Assembly: GCF_014203605.1 (NCBI RefSeq)
Contig: NZ_JACHJJ010000006.1
Coordinates: forward strand, 1-64,000
Length of the DNA: 64,000 nt
Reading direction: 5' to 3'
Source: Thiemannella venezuelensis
Lineage (GTDB): Bacteria > Actinomycetota > Actinomycetes > Streptosporangiales > Streptosporangiaceae
The position numbers were made by a program, and so were the translations under genes. Under the pieces are notes generated by a model. The model had not been told where the DNA came from. It ran no database searches and was given only the letters and a program-made list of their open reading frames with translations. Shown in pieces: positions 34,648 through 42,311 of the stretch (the stretch's first letter is position 1; the number at the start of each line of letters is the position of its first letter).

Positions 34648-35421
34648 ATGGGTGAGTTCGTGCGGGTCGAGGCGGCCGGCGGGGTGGCGACGATCAGGCT
34701 CGACCGGCCGAAGATGAACGCGCTCAACGGGCAGGTCCAGCGGGAGATCGGCGAGTGCGCCCGGCAGGTGGACGCCGACCCGGCCGTCTCCGCCGTGGTG
34801 CTCTACGGCGGCGAGCGGGTGTTCGCGGCGGGCGCCGACATCAAGGAGATGGCCGACATGTCCTACGCCGACATGGCGGCGCACTCCGCGGTGCTCCAGG
34901 ACTGCTTCACCGCCGTCGCGAGGATCGGCAAGCCGGTCATCGCGGCGATCACCGGGTACGCGCTCGGCGGCGGGTGCGAGCTGGCCCTGTGCGCCGACAT
35001 CCGGATCGCCGGAGAGTCGGCCAAGCTGGGGCAGCCGGAGATCCTGCTCGGCATCATCCCGGGCGCGGGCGGCACCCAGCGCCTGCCCCGGCTGGTCGGA
35101 CCGGCCAGGGCCAAGGACCTCGTCTTCACCGGCCGTCACGTGACCGCCGCCGAGGCGCTGCAGATCGGGCTGGTCGACCGGGTGGTCCCGGACGCCGACG
35201 TGTACACCGAGGCCCTCGCCTACGCCGCGAGGTTCGCCGGCGGCCCGGCCGTGGCCCTGCGCGCCGCCAAGCAGGCGATCGACCACGGCCTGGAGGCCGA
35301 TCTGGACACCGGCCTGGAGATCGAGCGGCTGCAGTTCTCGGCGCTGTTCGCCACGGACGACGCCACGATCGGCATGCGGGCCTTCGCGGAGAAGACCCGG
35401 GCGAAGTTCACCGGCCGCTGA
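34648..35421 (+). CDS. Enoyl-CoA hydratase/isomerase family protein
   Basis: A 257-residue crotonase. It has [10 protein letters not shown] near the start, the oxyanion-hole A-A-G-A-D-I-K-E-M and [13 protein letters not shown], and [16 protein letters not shown], with Glu residues at both catalytic positions, as in true hydratases. It adds water to trans-2-enoyl-CoA in beta-oxidation. SD GGAAGGGAC upstream of the ATG. A TATGTT just inside the preceding gene's end may be its -10. Confidence 0.92.
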   Translation: MGEFVRVEAAGGVATIRLDRPKMNALNGQVQREIGECARQVDADPAVSAVVLYGGERVFAAGADIKEMADMSYADMAAHSAVLQDCFTAVARIGKPVIAAITGYALGGGCELALCADIRIAGESAKLGQPEILLGIIPGAGGTQRLPRLVGPARAKDLVFTGRHVTAAEALQIGLVDRVVPDADVYTEALAYAARFAGGPAVALRAAKQAIDHGLEADLDTGLEIERLQFSALFATDDATIGMRAFAEKTRAKFTGR

Positions 35422-35465
35422 GCTTCCTGGCTGCTGATCTGTCCTGGTAGATCATGGTTTACCGG

Positions 35466-35471
35466 TATCGT
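35466..35471 (+). promoter_or_regulatory. -10 box of a probable leaderless promoter
   Basis: TATCGT sits 8 nt before the ATG at 35480 in a locally AT-rich 30 bp. There is no SD. This would start the four-gene unit 35480-39755. Confidence 0.5.
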
Positions 35472-35479
35472 GCACGTTT

Positions 35480-35896
35480 ATGGTGCGGTTGGCGAAGCGT
35501 GCTCTGATTCCGGCAGGTCTGCGGCGGCTGGTCCGCGGCTGGTTCGACGCCCGGTACATCTCCCGGGCCGACCACCGGCAGGACATCAGGGACGCCCTGT
35601 GGGAGGTCCGGACACTGAGCCGCGAGGTCACCGCGCTCCGTGCCGAGGTCGAGCGGCTCCGCGCCCAGGGGGCGGGGAGCGGGGGCGCGGCCGGGGTCCG
35701 GGCCGAGGCGGCCCAGGTGCGGCGGTGGGACGACGCCCACCGCCTGGCCACCGAGAGCGCGGCCGCGATGGACCGGCTGCTCCAGAACGAGGTGCTGCTC
35801 TGGCAGGCCGTGGACCGCCTGTCCGGGGACGGCGGCGGAGACGCGGGCGCGGCTGCCGCCGGGGACCGGGCGCTGCCCTCCGGGAGCGTGGCGTGA
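35480..35896 (+). CDS. Coiled-coil protein of unknown function
   Basis: 138 residues. The basic N-terminus (R-L-A-K-R-A-L-I-P-A-G-L-R-R-L-V-R-G-W) could lie on a membrane or nucleic acid. Residues about 35-64 give regular heptads (W-E-V-R-T-L-S-R-E-V-T-A-L-R-A-E-V-E-R-L) predicting a coiled coil, followed by a Gly/Ala linker and a second helix. The stop overlaps the GTG of the PP-loop ATPase (GTGA at 35893-35896), so the two are co-translated and may act as a complex. No family is recognised. Confidence 0.7.
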   Translation: MVRLAKRALIPAGLRRLVRGWFDARYISRADHRQDIRDALWEVRTLSREVTALRAEVERLRAQGAGSGGAAGVRAEAAQVRRWDDAHRLATESAAAMDRLLQNEVLLWQAVDRLSGDGGGDAGAAAAGDRALPSGSVA

Positions 35897-37116
35897 GGGT
35901 CGCCTGGGAGCCCGACGGGAAGGTCTGGAGGCTCGCCTTCCGGCTGGACGCGGAGGACTCCATCACCGGTCACTGCTCCGACGGCCAGGCGCTGAAGCTG
36001 GCCACGAACTCGTTCCGGGTGGAGCTGCCGCGCGAGCCGCGGGAGATCCACCCCGACCTGCTCGCCCTGGCCGCGTGGACCGTCGTCGCACCGTGGACGC
36101 GGCGGCGGGTCGTCTTCGACCGGCCCGTCTCCGCGGAGCTGGCCGAGGCGATCGAGACGGGCTGGGGGATCGGGGCCGGTCCGGTCGGCGGGGCCCCGCG
36201 CTCGGGCAGCAGGCTGGCGGTCTCCTACAGCGGCGGGGCGGACTCCGCCGCGGTGGCGGCGATGCTGCCCGACGCGCCGTTCGTGCACTTCCAGCGGGTG
36301 CCGCACCCGCGCGTGCCCAACCGCTGGACCCACTACCGCTCCGACGTCCTGGCCAGGCTGGCCGGGGAGACCGGCCGCGAGCTGGTGATCGCCCGCTCCG
36401 ACCTGGAGTTCACGATCGCCGAGCCGCGGCCCGGATACCCCGAGCACCACGCGGTGGCGGCCGGGGCGCTGCTGCTGGCCGACGAGCTCGACCTGGGCGG
36501 CCTCGCCTTCGGCTACGAGATGGGCTCGCGCTGGCTGGGCGGGGGCCGCTATCTGCACAGGTACACCCCCGACAACCCGATGTGGTCCCCGCACGGCGCC
36601 TGGGGAGGGGCGTTCGCCGCGGCCGGCCTGCACATCGTGCTCCCGGTCGGCGGGGTCAGCGAGGCGGTCACCATGCGGCTCGCGCTCGGCTCCGCCCTGC
36701 GCGAGCAGGTCCGCTGGTGCCTGCGCGGGACCGGCGGTCCCTGCGGGACCTGCGGCAAGTGCCTCTACAAGGAGCTCATCCAGGCCGCGATCGAGCGCCG
36801 CCCGCTGCGCACCGCGATCACCGCGGACCGCGGGGTCGCCCGCAAGTGGCAGCAGCCCCCGCCGTACGGCGGGCAGGAGATGATCGAGTACGGCTGCGCC
36901 CGGGTGCCGGGCATCGGGGAGACCGTCTTCGCGAAGGCGGCGGAGTTCCTCCGGGCCACCGAGGAGTCCACCGCCTGGCTGGAGCGCTGCTACCCGCCCG
37001 CGGTCGAGGAGGTCCCCGAGCCGTGGCGCAAGCAGGTGCACGACTTCATGGCCGAAGAGGTCGGCTTCATGAGCGAGGATGAGGCACGCCGCGTCGAGAC
37101 GTGGGGGCTGTCATGA
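35893..37116 (+). CDS. QueC/ExsB-like PP-loop ATPase with a four-Cys zinc-like site
   Basis: 407 residues. S-Y-S-G-G-A-D-S (111-118) is the PP-loop used by ATP pyrophosphatases that adenylate a carbonyl or thiolate group. C276-x7-C284-x2-C287-x2-C290 resembles the C-x8-C-x2-C-x2-C zinc site of QueC, the 7-cyano-7-deazaguanine synthase. The protein is much longer than QueC, with a 110-residue N-terminal domain before the PP-loop and an extra C-terminal helical part, and no other queuosine genes lie nearby. It probably performs an ATP-driven amidation or thiolation on an unknown substrate. Coupled to its neighbours on both sides. Confidence 0.75.
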   Translation: MRVAWEPDGKVWRLAFRLDAEDSITGHCSDGQALKLATNSFRVELPREPREIHPDLLALAAWTVVAPWTRRRVVFDRPVSAELAEAIETGWGIGAGPVGGAPRSGSRLAVSYSGGADSAAVAAMLPDAPFVHFQRVPHPRVPNRWTHYRSDVLARLAGETGRELVIARSDLEFTIAEPRPGYPEHHAVAAGALLLADELDLGGLAFGYEMGSRWLGGGRYLHRYTPDNPMWSPHGAWGGAFAAAGLHIVLPVGGVSEAVTMRLALGSALREQVRWCLRGTGGPCGTCGKCLYKELIQAAIERRPLRTAITADRGVARKWQQPPPYGGQEMIEYGCARVPGIGETVFAKAAEFLRATEESTAWLERCYPPAVEEVPEPWRKQVHDFMAEEVGFMSEDEARRVETWGLS

Positions 37117-37172
37117 GGGGGCCGTCGGAGGGCGCCGTCGTGGGAGCGCGGCCGCCGGGGGCGCGGCCGTGA
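37113..37172 (+). CDS. Micro-ORF 1 in a stop-start relay
   Basis: A 19-codon frame from ATG 37113, overlapping the PP-loop gene stop as ATGA and ending at TGA 37170-37172. The product would be M-R-G-P-S-E-G-A-V-V-G-A-R-P-P-G-A-R-P. It lies in a degenerate GGCGCCGTCGTG-type repeat stretch. The coding claim rests only on the stop-start overlaps; it may serve to carry ribosomes on rather than to make a working peptide. Confidence 0.25.
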   Translation: MRGPSEGAVVGARPPGARP

Positions 37173-37231
37173 GAGAGGCCGTTGGAGGAGGCGCCGCCGT
37201 GAGGGGCGCCGTCGTGGGGGTGCTGCCGTGA
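37169..37231 (+). CDS. Micro-ORF 2 in a stop-start relay
   Basis: A 20-codon frame from GTG 37169 that overlaps micro-ORF 1 as GTGA and ends at TGA 37229-37231, which in turn overlaps the GTG (37228) of the D-aminopeptidase-like gene. GGAGGAGG occurs inside it at about 37182-37190. It may couple translation across an otherwise empty 111-bp gap. No homology is expected at this length. Confidence 0.25.
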   Translation: MREAVGGGAAVRGAVVGVLP

Positions 37232-38070
37232 AGGTGTACGTGTCGGTGGACATGGAGGGCGCCACCGGGCTGACCGACCCGGAGGAGATGCACGCCGGGG
37301 GCCGCGGCTACGAGCGCGGCTGCGAGCTGATGACCGGCGACGCCAACGCGGTGGTGCGGGGGGCGTTCGACGCGGGGGCCGAGTCCGTGCGGGTCAACGA
37401 CGCCCACGGCTCGACCAAGAACCTCAGGATCGACCTGCTCGACGAGCGCGCCACCCTGATCCGGGGGCCGGGCAAGCCGATGCGGATGGGGCAGGGCCTC
37501 GACGGGACCTACGCGGCGGCCTGCTTCGCCGGGTACCACGCGCGGGCCGGGGTCCAGCACGGCGTGCTCAACCACACCTGGATGGGCAAGGAGATCCAGA
37601 ACGTCTACCTCAACGGCGAGATCTGCGGGGAGACCCGTCTGGTGGCGGCCTTCGCCGGAGCGCTCGGCGTGCCGGTGGCCCTGGTGACCGGGGACGAGGC
37701 CGTCTGCGAGGAGGCCCGCGAGCTGCTCGGCGACGTCGAGACCGTGGCGGTCAAGAACGGCATCGACCGGTTCTCCGCCGAGCTCCTCCCGCCGGCCGTG
37801 GCGCACGCCCGCATCCGCGAGGCCGCCTCCCGCGCGCTCGGCCGCCTGGCGGACTTCCGCCCGTACACGGTCGAGCCGCCCTACACGCTGGCCGTCGAGT
37901 GGAACTCCACCGCGATCGCCGCCGGGTGCGCGGTGATCCCGGGCGTGCGCGCCACCGGTCCCCGGCACACCGAGTTCACGACCGGTGACTTCGGCGAGAT
38001 CATGGCCCTGTTCGGGATCTTCGCCATGATCGGCGGCCAGGTCGCCTGCGGCAGCGGGATCTACGGCTGA
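37228..38070 (+). CDS. M55-family D-aminopeptidase (DppA-like)
   Basis: A 280-residue DppA-family metallopeptidase. V-D8-M-E10-G starts the zinc site and N-D-A-H60-G-S and F-A-G-Y-H104-A supply the histidines, at the same positions as in the B. subtilis enzyme; a conserved G-E follows near residue 134. DppA removes N-terminal D-amino acids from D,D-peptides such as cell-wall fragments, as a decameric ring in the cytoplasm. GTG start by overlap with the upstream micro-ORF. Only 2 nt separate it from the FAD oxidase, so D-amino acid products may be passed on for oxidation. Confidence 0.9.
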   Translation: MKVYVSVDMEGATGLTDPEEMHAGGRGYERGCELMTGDANAVVRGAFDAGAESVRVNDAHGSTKNLRIDLLDERATLIRGPGKPMRMGQGLDGTYAAACFAGYHARAGVQHGVLNHTWMGKEIQNVYLNGEICGETRLVAAFAGALGVPVALVTGDEAVCEEARELLGDVETVAVKNGIDRFSAELLPPAVAHARIREAASRALGRLADFRPYTVEPPYTLAVEWNSTAIAAGCAVIPGVRATGPRHTEFTTGDFGEIMALFGIFAMIGGQVACGSGIYG

Positions 38071-38072
38071 CG

Positions 38073-39755
38073 ATGGACGAGTCCACCGAGACCAGGACCG
38101 CGGGCGCCGGAGCCGGGGCCGGGGCCGGGACGGGGGCGGGGGGCGCCGGGACCGCGGCGGCGGGGGGCGGCGGCCGTACGGGCGGCGGGAGCGGGTCCGG
38201 CGGCCGGGCGATGACGCGGCGGGCGCTGCTCGTCGGCGTCGGCGCGGCCGGAGGGGCGGGGGCGATGTTCGCCGCCATGGGCGCGCTGGGGCTGGCCCCC
38301 GGCTCCCAGGAGAAGTCGTTCGCCCCGCCGCAGCGCTCGGACTTCGCGCTGCAGGGCCGGGGCGCGGCGAAGGTCGTCGTCCTCGGGGCCGGGATAGCCG
38401 GGCTGACCTGCGCCTACGAGCTGGGCAAGGCGGGCTACGACTGCACGGTCCTGGAGGCCGCCGAACGGATCGGCGGCAGGAACCTCACGGTGCGCGGCGG
38501 GGACCGCCTGACCGAGCTGGGCGGTGAGACGCAGACGGCGGGGTTCGGCGAGGAGACCTACTTCAACGCCGGACCGGGGCGGATCGCACCGTGGATGATC
38601 ACCATGGACTACTGCCGCGAGCTGGGCGTGCCCGTCGAGGTCTTCGTGAACAACAACGCCTCGGCGTACGTCTACACCGCGGGCATGAGCGCTCCGGTCC
38701 GCGCCCGTACGGCCCGCGCCGACATGTACGGATACGTCGCCGAGCTGCTCGCCAAGGCCACCGACGCGGGGGCGCTGGACCGCCGGCTGACGGGGGAGGA
38801 CCGCGAGCGGCTGCTGGAGTTCCTGCGGCGCTTCGGAGACATCGGCGAGGACCTGGCCTACCGGGGTTCGGACCGCCGGGGGTTCGCAGCCTACCCGGGC
38901 GGCGCCGAGGGCGTCCCCCTGCCCGGGCCGTCCTCCCTGGGCGAGGTGCTCGCCGCAGGGACCGGCCGGGCGATCACGATGGACTTCGGCTTCGAGCAGG
39001 CCATGCCCATGTTCCAGCCGGTCGGCGGGATGGACGCGATCGTGACCGCGCTGGCCCGCGCGGTCGGCGGGGACCGGATCGTGACCGGCGCCCCCGTCAC
39101 CGGGATCAGGAACCTGCCCGGCGGCGTCGAGGTGACCCACCGCGGCGGCGTCGTCCGCGCCGACTACTGCATCGCCACGCTCCCGCCCCACCTGCTCGCC
39201 CGCCTCCGGCACAACCTCGGAGCGCAGGTCGCGGCCGCCCTGCGCACGCCCGTGCCGGCCGCCGCGGGCAAGATCGGCCTGGAGTACGGCAGGCGCTGGT
39301 GGGAGGCCGACGACCGCATCTACGGCGGCGTCACCGAGACCGACCTCGACATCACGCACATCTGGTACCCGTCGCACGGCTACCACGCGAGGAGCGGCCT
39401 GATCGTCGGCTACTACAACACCGACGAGGCCGCGGAGGCCTACGGGGCGCTTCCGCACCGCGACCGCCTGCGCCGCGCGCTCACCCAGGGCAAGAAGATC
39501 CACGGGGAGAAGTACCGGGCGGAGCTGCGGTCCAGCGTCTCCGTGGCCTGGCACCGCCGGCCGTACGCCGAGGGGGGGTGGGTGCGCTGGCCGTCCCACG
39601 ACGGCGGCTTCGCCCTCCTGCAGCGCCCGGCGGGCCGCGTCTACTTCGCCGGAGACTGGCTCACCCACCTGGTCGCCTGGCAGGCCGGGGCCATGGAGTC
39701 CGCGCGCAGCGCCGTGACCGGGCTCCACCGGCGCGCCCTGGCGGCGACCTCCTAG
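38073..39755 (+). CDS. Tat-type FAD-dependent amine oxidase
   Basis: A 560-residue flavin amine oxidase of the monoamine/L-amino-acid oxidase class: V-V-L-G-A-G-I-A-G (102-110), L-E-A-A-E-R-I-G-G-R, and the late G-R-V-Y-F-A-G-D-W-L-T-H-L FAD motif. T-R-R-A-L-L-V-G at 48-55, followed by a hydrophobic stretch, looks like a twin-arginine signal. It is preceded by a strange 46-residue Gly/Ala/Ser tail; an ATG at 38211 would remove it and leave a normal Tat signal. The ATG at 38073 lies 2 nt after the DppA-like stop. The substrate is unknown; an amine or amino acid is likely. Confidence 0.85.
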   Translation: MDESTETRTAGAGAGAGAGTGAGGAGTAAAGGGGRTGGGSGSGGRAMTRRALLVGVGAAGGAGAMFAAMGALGLAPGSQEKSFAPPQRSDFALQGRGAAKVVVLGAGIAGLTCAYELGKAGYDCTVLEAAERIGGRNLTVRGGDRLTELGGETQTAGFGEETYFNAGPGRIAPWMITMDYCRELGVPVEVFVNNNASAYVYTAGMSAPVRARTARADMYGYVAELLAKATDAGALDRRLTGEDRERLLEFLRRFGDIGEDLAYRGSDRRGFAAYPGGAEGVPLPGPSSLGEVLAAGTGRAITMDFGFEQAMPMFQPVGGMDAIVTALARAVGGDRIVTGAPVTGIRNLPGGVEVTHRGGVVRADYCIATLPPHLLARLRHNLGAQVAAALRTPVPAAAGKIGLEYGRRWWEADDRIYGGVTETDLDITHIWYPSHGYHARSGLIVGYYNTDEAAEAYGALPHRDRLRRALTQGKKIHGEKYRAELRSSVSVAWHRRPYAEGGWVRWPSHDGGFALLQRPAGRVYFAGDWLTHLVAWQAGAMESARSAVTGLHRRALAATS

Positions 39756-40046
39756 CCGGATGCGCCCGCCCGGGCCCGGAGCCTCCCGGCCGGCCTCCGG
39801 TGCCGGAGGCGCGGGAACCGTCGCGAGGGAAGGGCAGCAGGCTCCGTCCGCCGGGGTGGCCGGGCGTGTCCGGGCGTGCCCTGGCGGCGTGGAAGTCCTG
39901 CGCCTGGCAAACTGAAGCCGAATTGAGATTGCGTGTTACCCCCGCTTGGGAAACCGTTGAGGTGTGCCAGACGTTGTTCAGACGGGGAATGTGACCTGAT
40001 GGTTCATCTCGTAAGCGGGGTTTAAGCCGGTATGGTGCTTCATGCC
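39756..40046. other. Intergenic region before the kinase cluster
   Basis: A 291-bp gap. GCCTCCGG-TG-CCGGAGGC (39793-39810) is a short hairpin, perhaps a terminator for the preceding operon. TATGGT at 40031-40036 is a -10-like box about 10 nt before the kinase ATG at 40047. A locally AT-rich part at about 39910-39990 may hold further promoter elements; no gene is seen. Confidence 0.45.
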
Positions 40047-42311
40047 ATGAATCAGGACGACCGACTGGGTCCATACCGACTGCTGCGGCGGCTCGGTGAG
40101 GGCGGCATGGGCGTGGTCCACCTGGCCGTCGACCCGCAGGGGCGGCAGGTCGCGGTGAAGGTGCTGCGCTCGGAGGTGGCGGGCGACGAGGTCGCGCGCC
40201 GCCGGCTCTCGCGCGAGGTGGACACCATGCGGCGGGTGCGCAGCGAGCACATCGCCGAGGTGCTCGACGCCGACGTCACCGGCCACCGCCCCTACATCGT
40301 CACCCGCTACGTCCCCGGCCGCCCGCTGGACGAGGTCGTCAAGCAGGACGGCCCGCTGGACCTGCCCGCGCTGCTCAAGGTCGCCTACGGGGTCGCCGCG
40401 GCGCTGGCCTCCGTGCACTCGGTCGGGGTCATCCACCGCGACCTCAAGCCGGGCAACGTGCTCATCCTGGACGGAGAGCCCGTCCTCATCGACTTCGGCA
40501 TCGCGCAGGCGGTGGACGCCACCAGGCTCACCCAGACGGGCATGTTCATCGGCACGCCCGGCTACCTCGCCCCGGAGATCATCGAGGGCCACGAGGCCGG
40601 TCCCGAGGTGGACGTGCACGCCTGGGCGGGCACCCTGGTCTTCGCGGCCACCGGCGAACCGCCCTTCGGCAAGGGCACGCTGGAGATGATCTTCTACAAC
40701 ATCACCGCGGGCAAGGCGAACGTGGCCGGCGCGCCCCGGGAGCTCCAGCCGGTGCTGCGCGCCGCGCTCCAGCGCGACCCCGCCAAGCGGCCCCCGGCCG
40801 CCGAGCTGGCCGCCCAGGTGGGACGCCTGATGCCCCCGGCCGGCCGGCAGAACCGGCCCCGCGTCCCCGACGAGATCACCACCGTCCCGCGCTTCGACGA
40901 CTCCGGCCGGCCGGTCACGGGCGGTCACGGCGGCACGGGCGGTCACGGCAGTACCGGGAACCCGGGGTACGGCACGGGATCGCTGCTGCCGCCGGACCCG
41001 GGGGAGGTGCCGACGCCGGTGGCCTCCCGCCCGGCAGGGGCCGCACCGGCCACGCCCTGGCCCCCGGCGCCCGCGGTCCAGCCGCGCGAGTACGTCTCGC
41101 TCCTCGACGACCAGGCGCCCGACCCCTGGCCCACCCGCAGGGTGACCCCCGAGGAACTGCGCCAGGCGACCGGTGCTCAGGCTTCGGGCGCCCAGGCTCC
41201 CGGCGCTCAGGGTCCCGGCGCCCAGCCCGCCTCCCACGAGCTTCCCACCGGAATGCTGGACCCGGAGGACATACCGACCGGCCGGGTCCGTGACCGGGCC
41301 GCACGGACCGGCCCCGGCGCACCCGGGCAGCCCGGCTCCGGGGCGTCCGCCCGGACCGGCTCCGGCATCACCGGAGAGCTGGGCGCCACCGCGCCGGTGG
41401 CCGACGGGGACATCCCGACCCAGCGGGTCCGCCCGAGCGAGCTGCCCGAGCACCTGCGCGGCCGCGGGCCGGCGCAGTCCGCCCGGCCGCAGTCCTCGCC
41501 GCAGCAGTACTCCCAGCCGCACGCGCAGCCGGGTCCCCCGCCGCACGCGCAGCCGTACCCGCAGCACGTCTCCTACGAGCAGGCGCCGCACCTGCGGCAG
41601 TCCGCCTCGCCGCCGCCCTACCCGTACGCGCACCCGCAGGCCTCGCCGCACCAGGCGCCCGCGCACCAGCCGCCCGGGCTCCACCCGGGTCAGCGGCCCG
41701 GCCACGCGCTGCAGCGCTCCAAGGCGTACGGCGTGGCGAGCACGCTGCTGCTGGTCGCCGTGACGGTCGCGGCCGTCATCGCCCCGATCGCCGTCGCCGC
41801 CGTGGCGGTCCCGGTCGCGATCCTGCTGCGCGCCGCCGACATGGCCCAGCCGGTGCTCAACACCCGCCGGGCGGCGGGCGCCGCGGCCGCCGACGTGCTC
41901 CGGGTGCTCGGCCGGCCCGGCGCGCTGCTGAAGTCGGTCGGCGTCACCGCCGCGCTCGTGCCGTACGCGCTCATCCTCGGCCTGCCGGTGACGCTGCTGC
42001 TCACCGTGCTGGTCCCCGCCATGCCCGTCACCAACGCGCTCAGCTGGGGTGCGGCGGTCGCCCTGTGGACGGTCTGCGCGGGTCCCGGCGTCGAGGGCCC
42101 CGGACGCCAGATGCGACGTACGCTGGCATCACTGCTCCCGTCCCGGAGCGCGGCCATCATGACGGCCGCGGCGCTGGGCGCGGTGGCCGCGCTGATGGTC
42201 TTCCTCGCCGTGGGCACCGTGGGCGAGCGGGCGCGGGAGGCGACGTGGACACCCGTCGACGTCGACAGGGTGGTGACCGAGCTGACGAACCTACGGGAGC
42301 AGGCGCGATGA
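40047..42311 (+). CDS. Serine/threonine protein kinase, first of three paralogues
   Basis: 754 residues. Kinase domain at about residues 5-260: L-G-E-G-G-M-G (16-22), V-A-V-K (35-38), H-R-D-L-K-P-G-N, I-D-F-G-I-A and G-T-P-G-Y-L-A-P-E. A long Pro/Gly/Gln/His-rich region follows (about 270-555), with repeated G-A-Q units and P-T-x-R-V motifs, then at least four hydrophobic segments at the C-terminus instead of a single helix with PASTA domains. All catalytic residues are present. Probably leaderless or short-leader. Its stop overlaps the next kinase start. Confidence 0.92.
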   Translation: MNQDDRLGPYRLLRRLGEGGMGVVHLAVDPQGRQVAVKVLRSEVAGDEVARRRLSREVDTMRRVRSEHIAEVLDADVTGHRPYIVTRYVPGRPLDEVVKQDGPLDLPALLKVAYGVAAALASVHSVGVIHRDLKPGNVLILDGEPVLIDFGIAQAVDATRLTQTGMFIGTPGYLAPEIIEGHEAGPEVDVHAWAGTLVFAATGEPPFGKGTLEMIFYNITAGKANVAGAPRELQPVLRAALQRDPAKRPPAAELAAQVGRLMPPAGRQNRPRVPDEITTVPRFDDSGRPVTGGHGGTGGHGSTGNPGYGTGSLLPPDPGEVPTPVASRPAGAAPATPWPPAPAVQPREYVSLLDDQAPDPWPTRRVTPEELRQATGAQASGAQAPGAQGPGAQPASHELPTGMLDPEDIPTGRVRDRAARTGPGAPGQPGSGASARTGSGITGELGATAPVADGDIPTQRVRPSELPEHLRGRGPAQSARPQSSPQQYSQPHAQPGPPPHAQPYPQHVSYEQAPHLRQSASPPPYPYAHPQASPHQAPAHQPPGLHPGQRPGHALQRSKAYGVASTLLLVAVTVAAVIAPIAVAAVAVPVAILLRAADMAQPVLNTRRAAGAAAADVLRVLGRPGALLKSVGVTAALVPYALILGLPVTLLLTVLVPAMPVTNALSWGAAVALWTVCAGPGVEGPGRQMRRTLASLLPSRSAAIMTAAALGAVAALMVFLAVGTVGERAREATWTPVDVDRVVTELTNLREQAR

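Noticed and set aside
37113-37231. A longer hidden protein in the gap before the DppA-like gene.
   Set aside because: All three plus-strand frames are closed within about 21 codons, so only the micro-ORFs remain.
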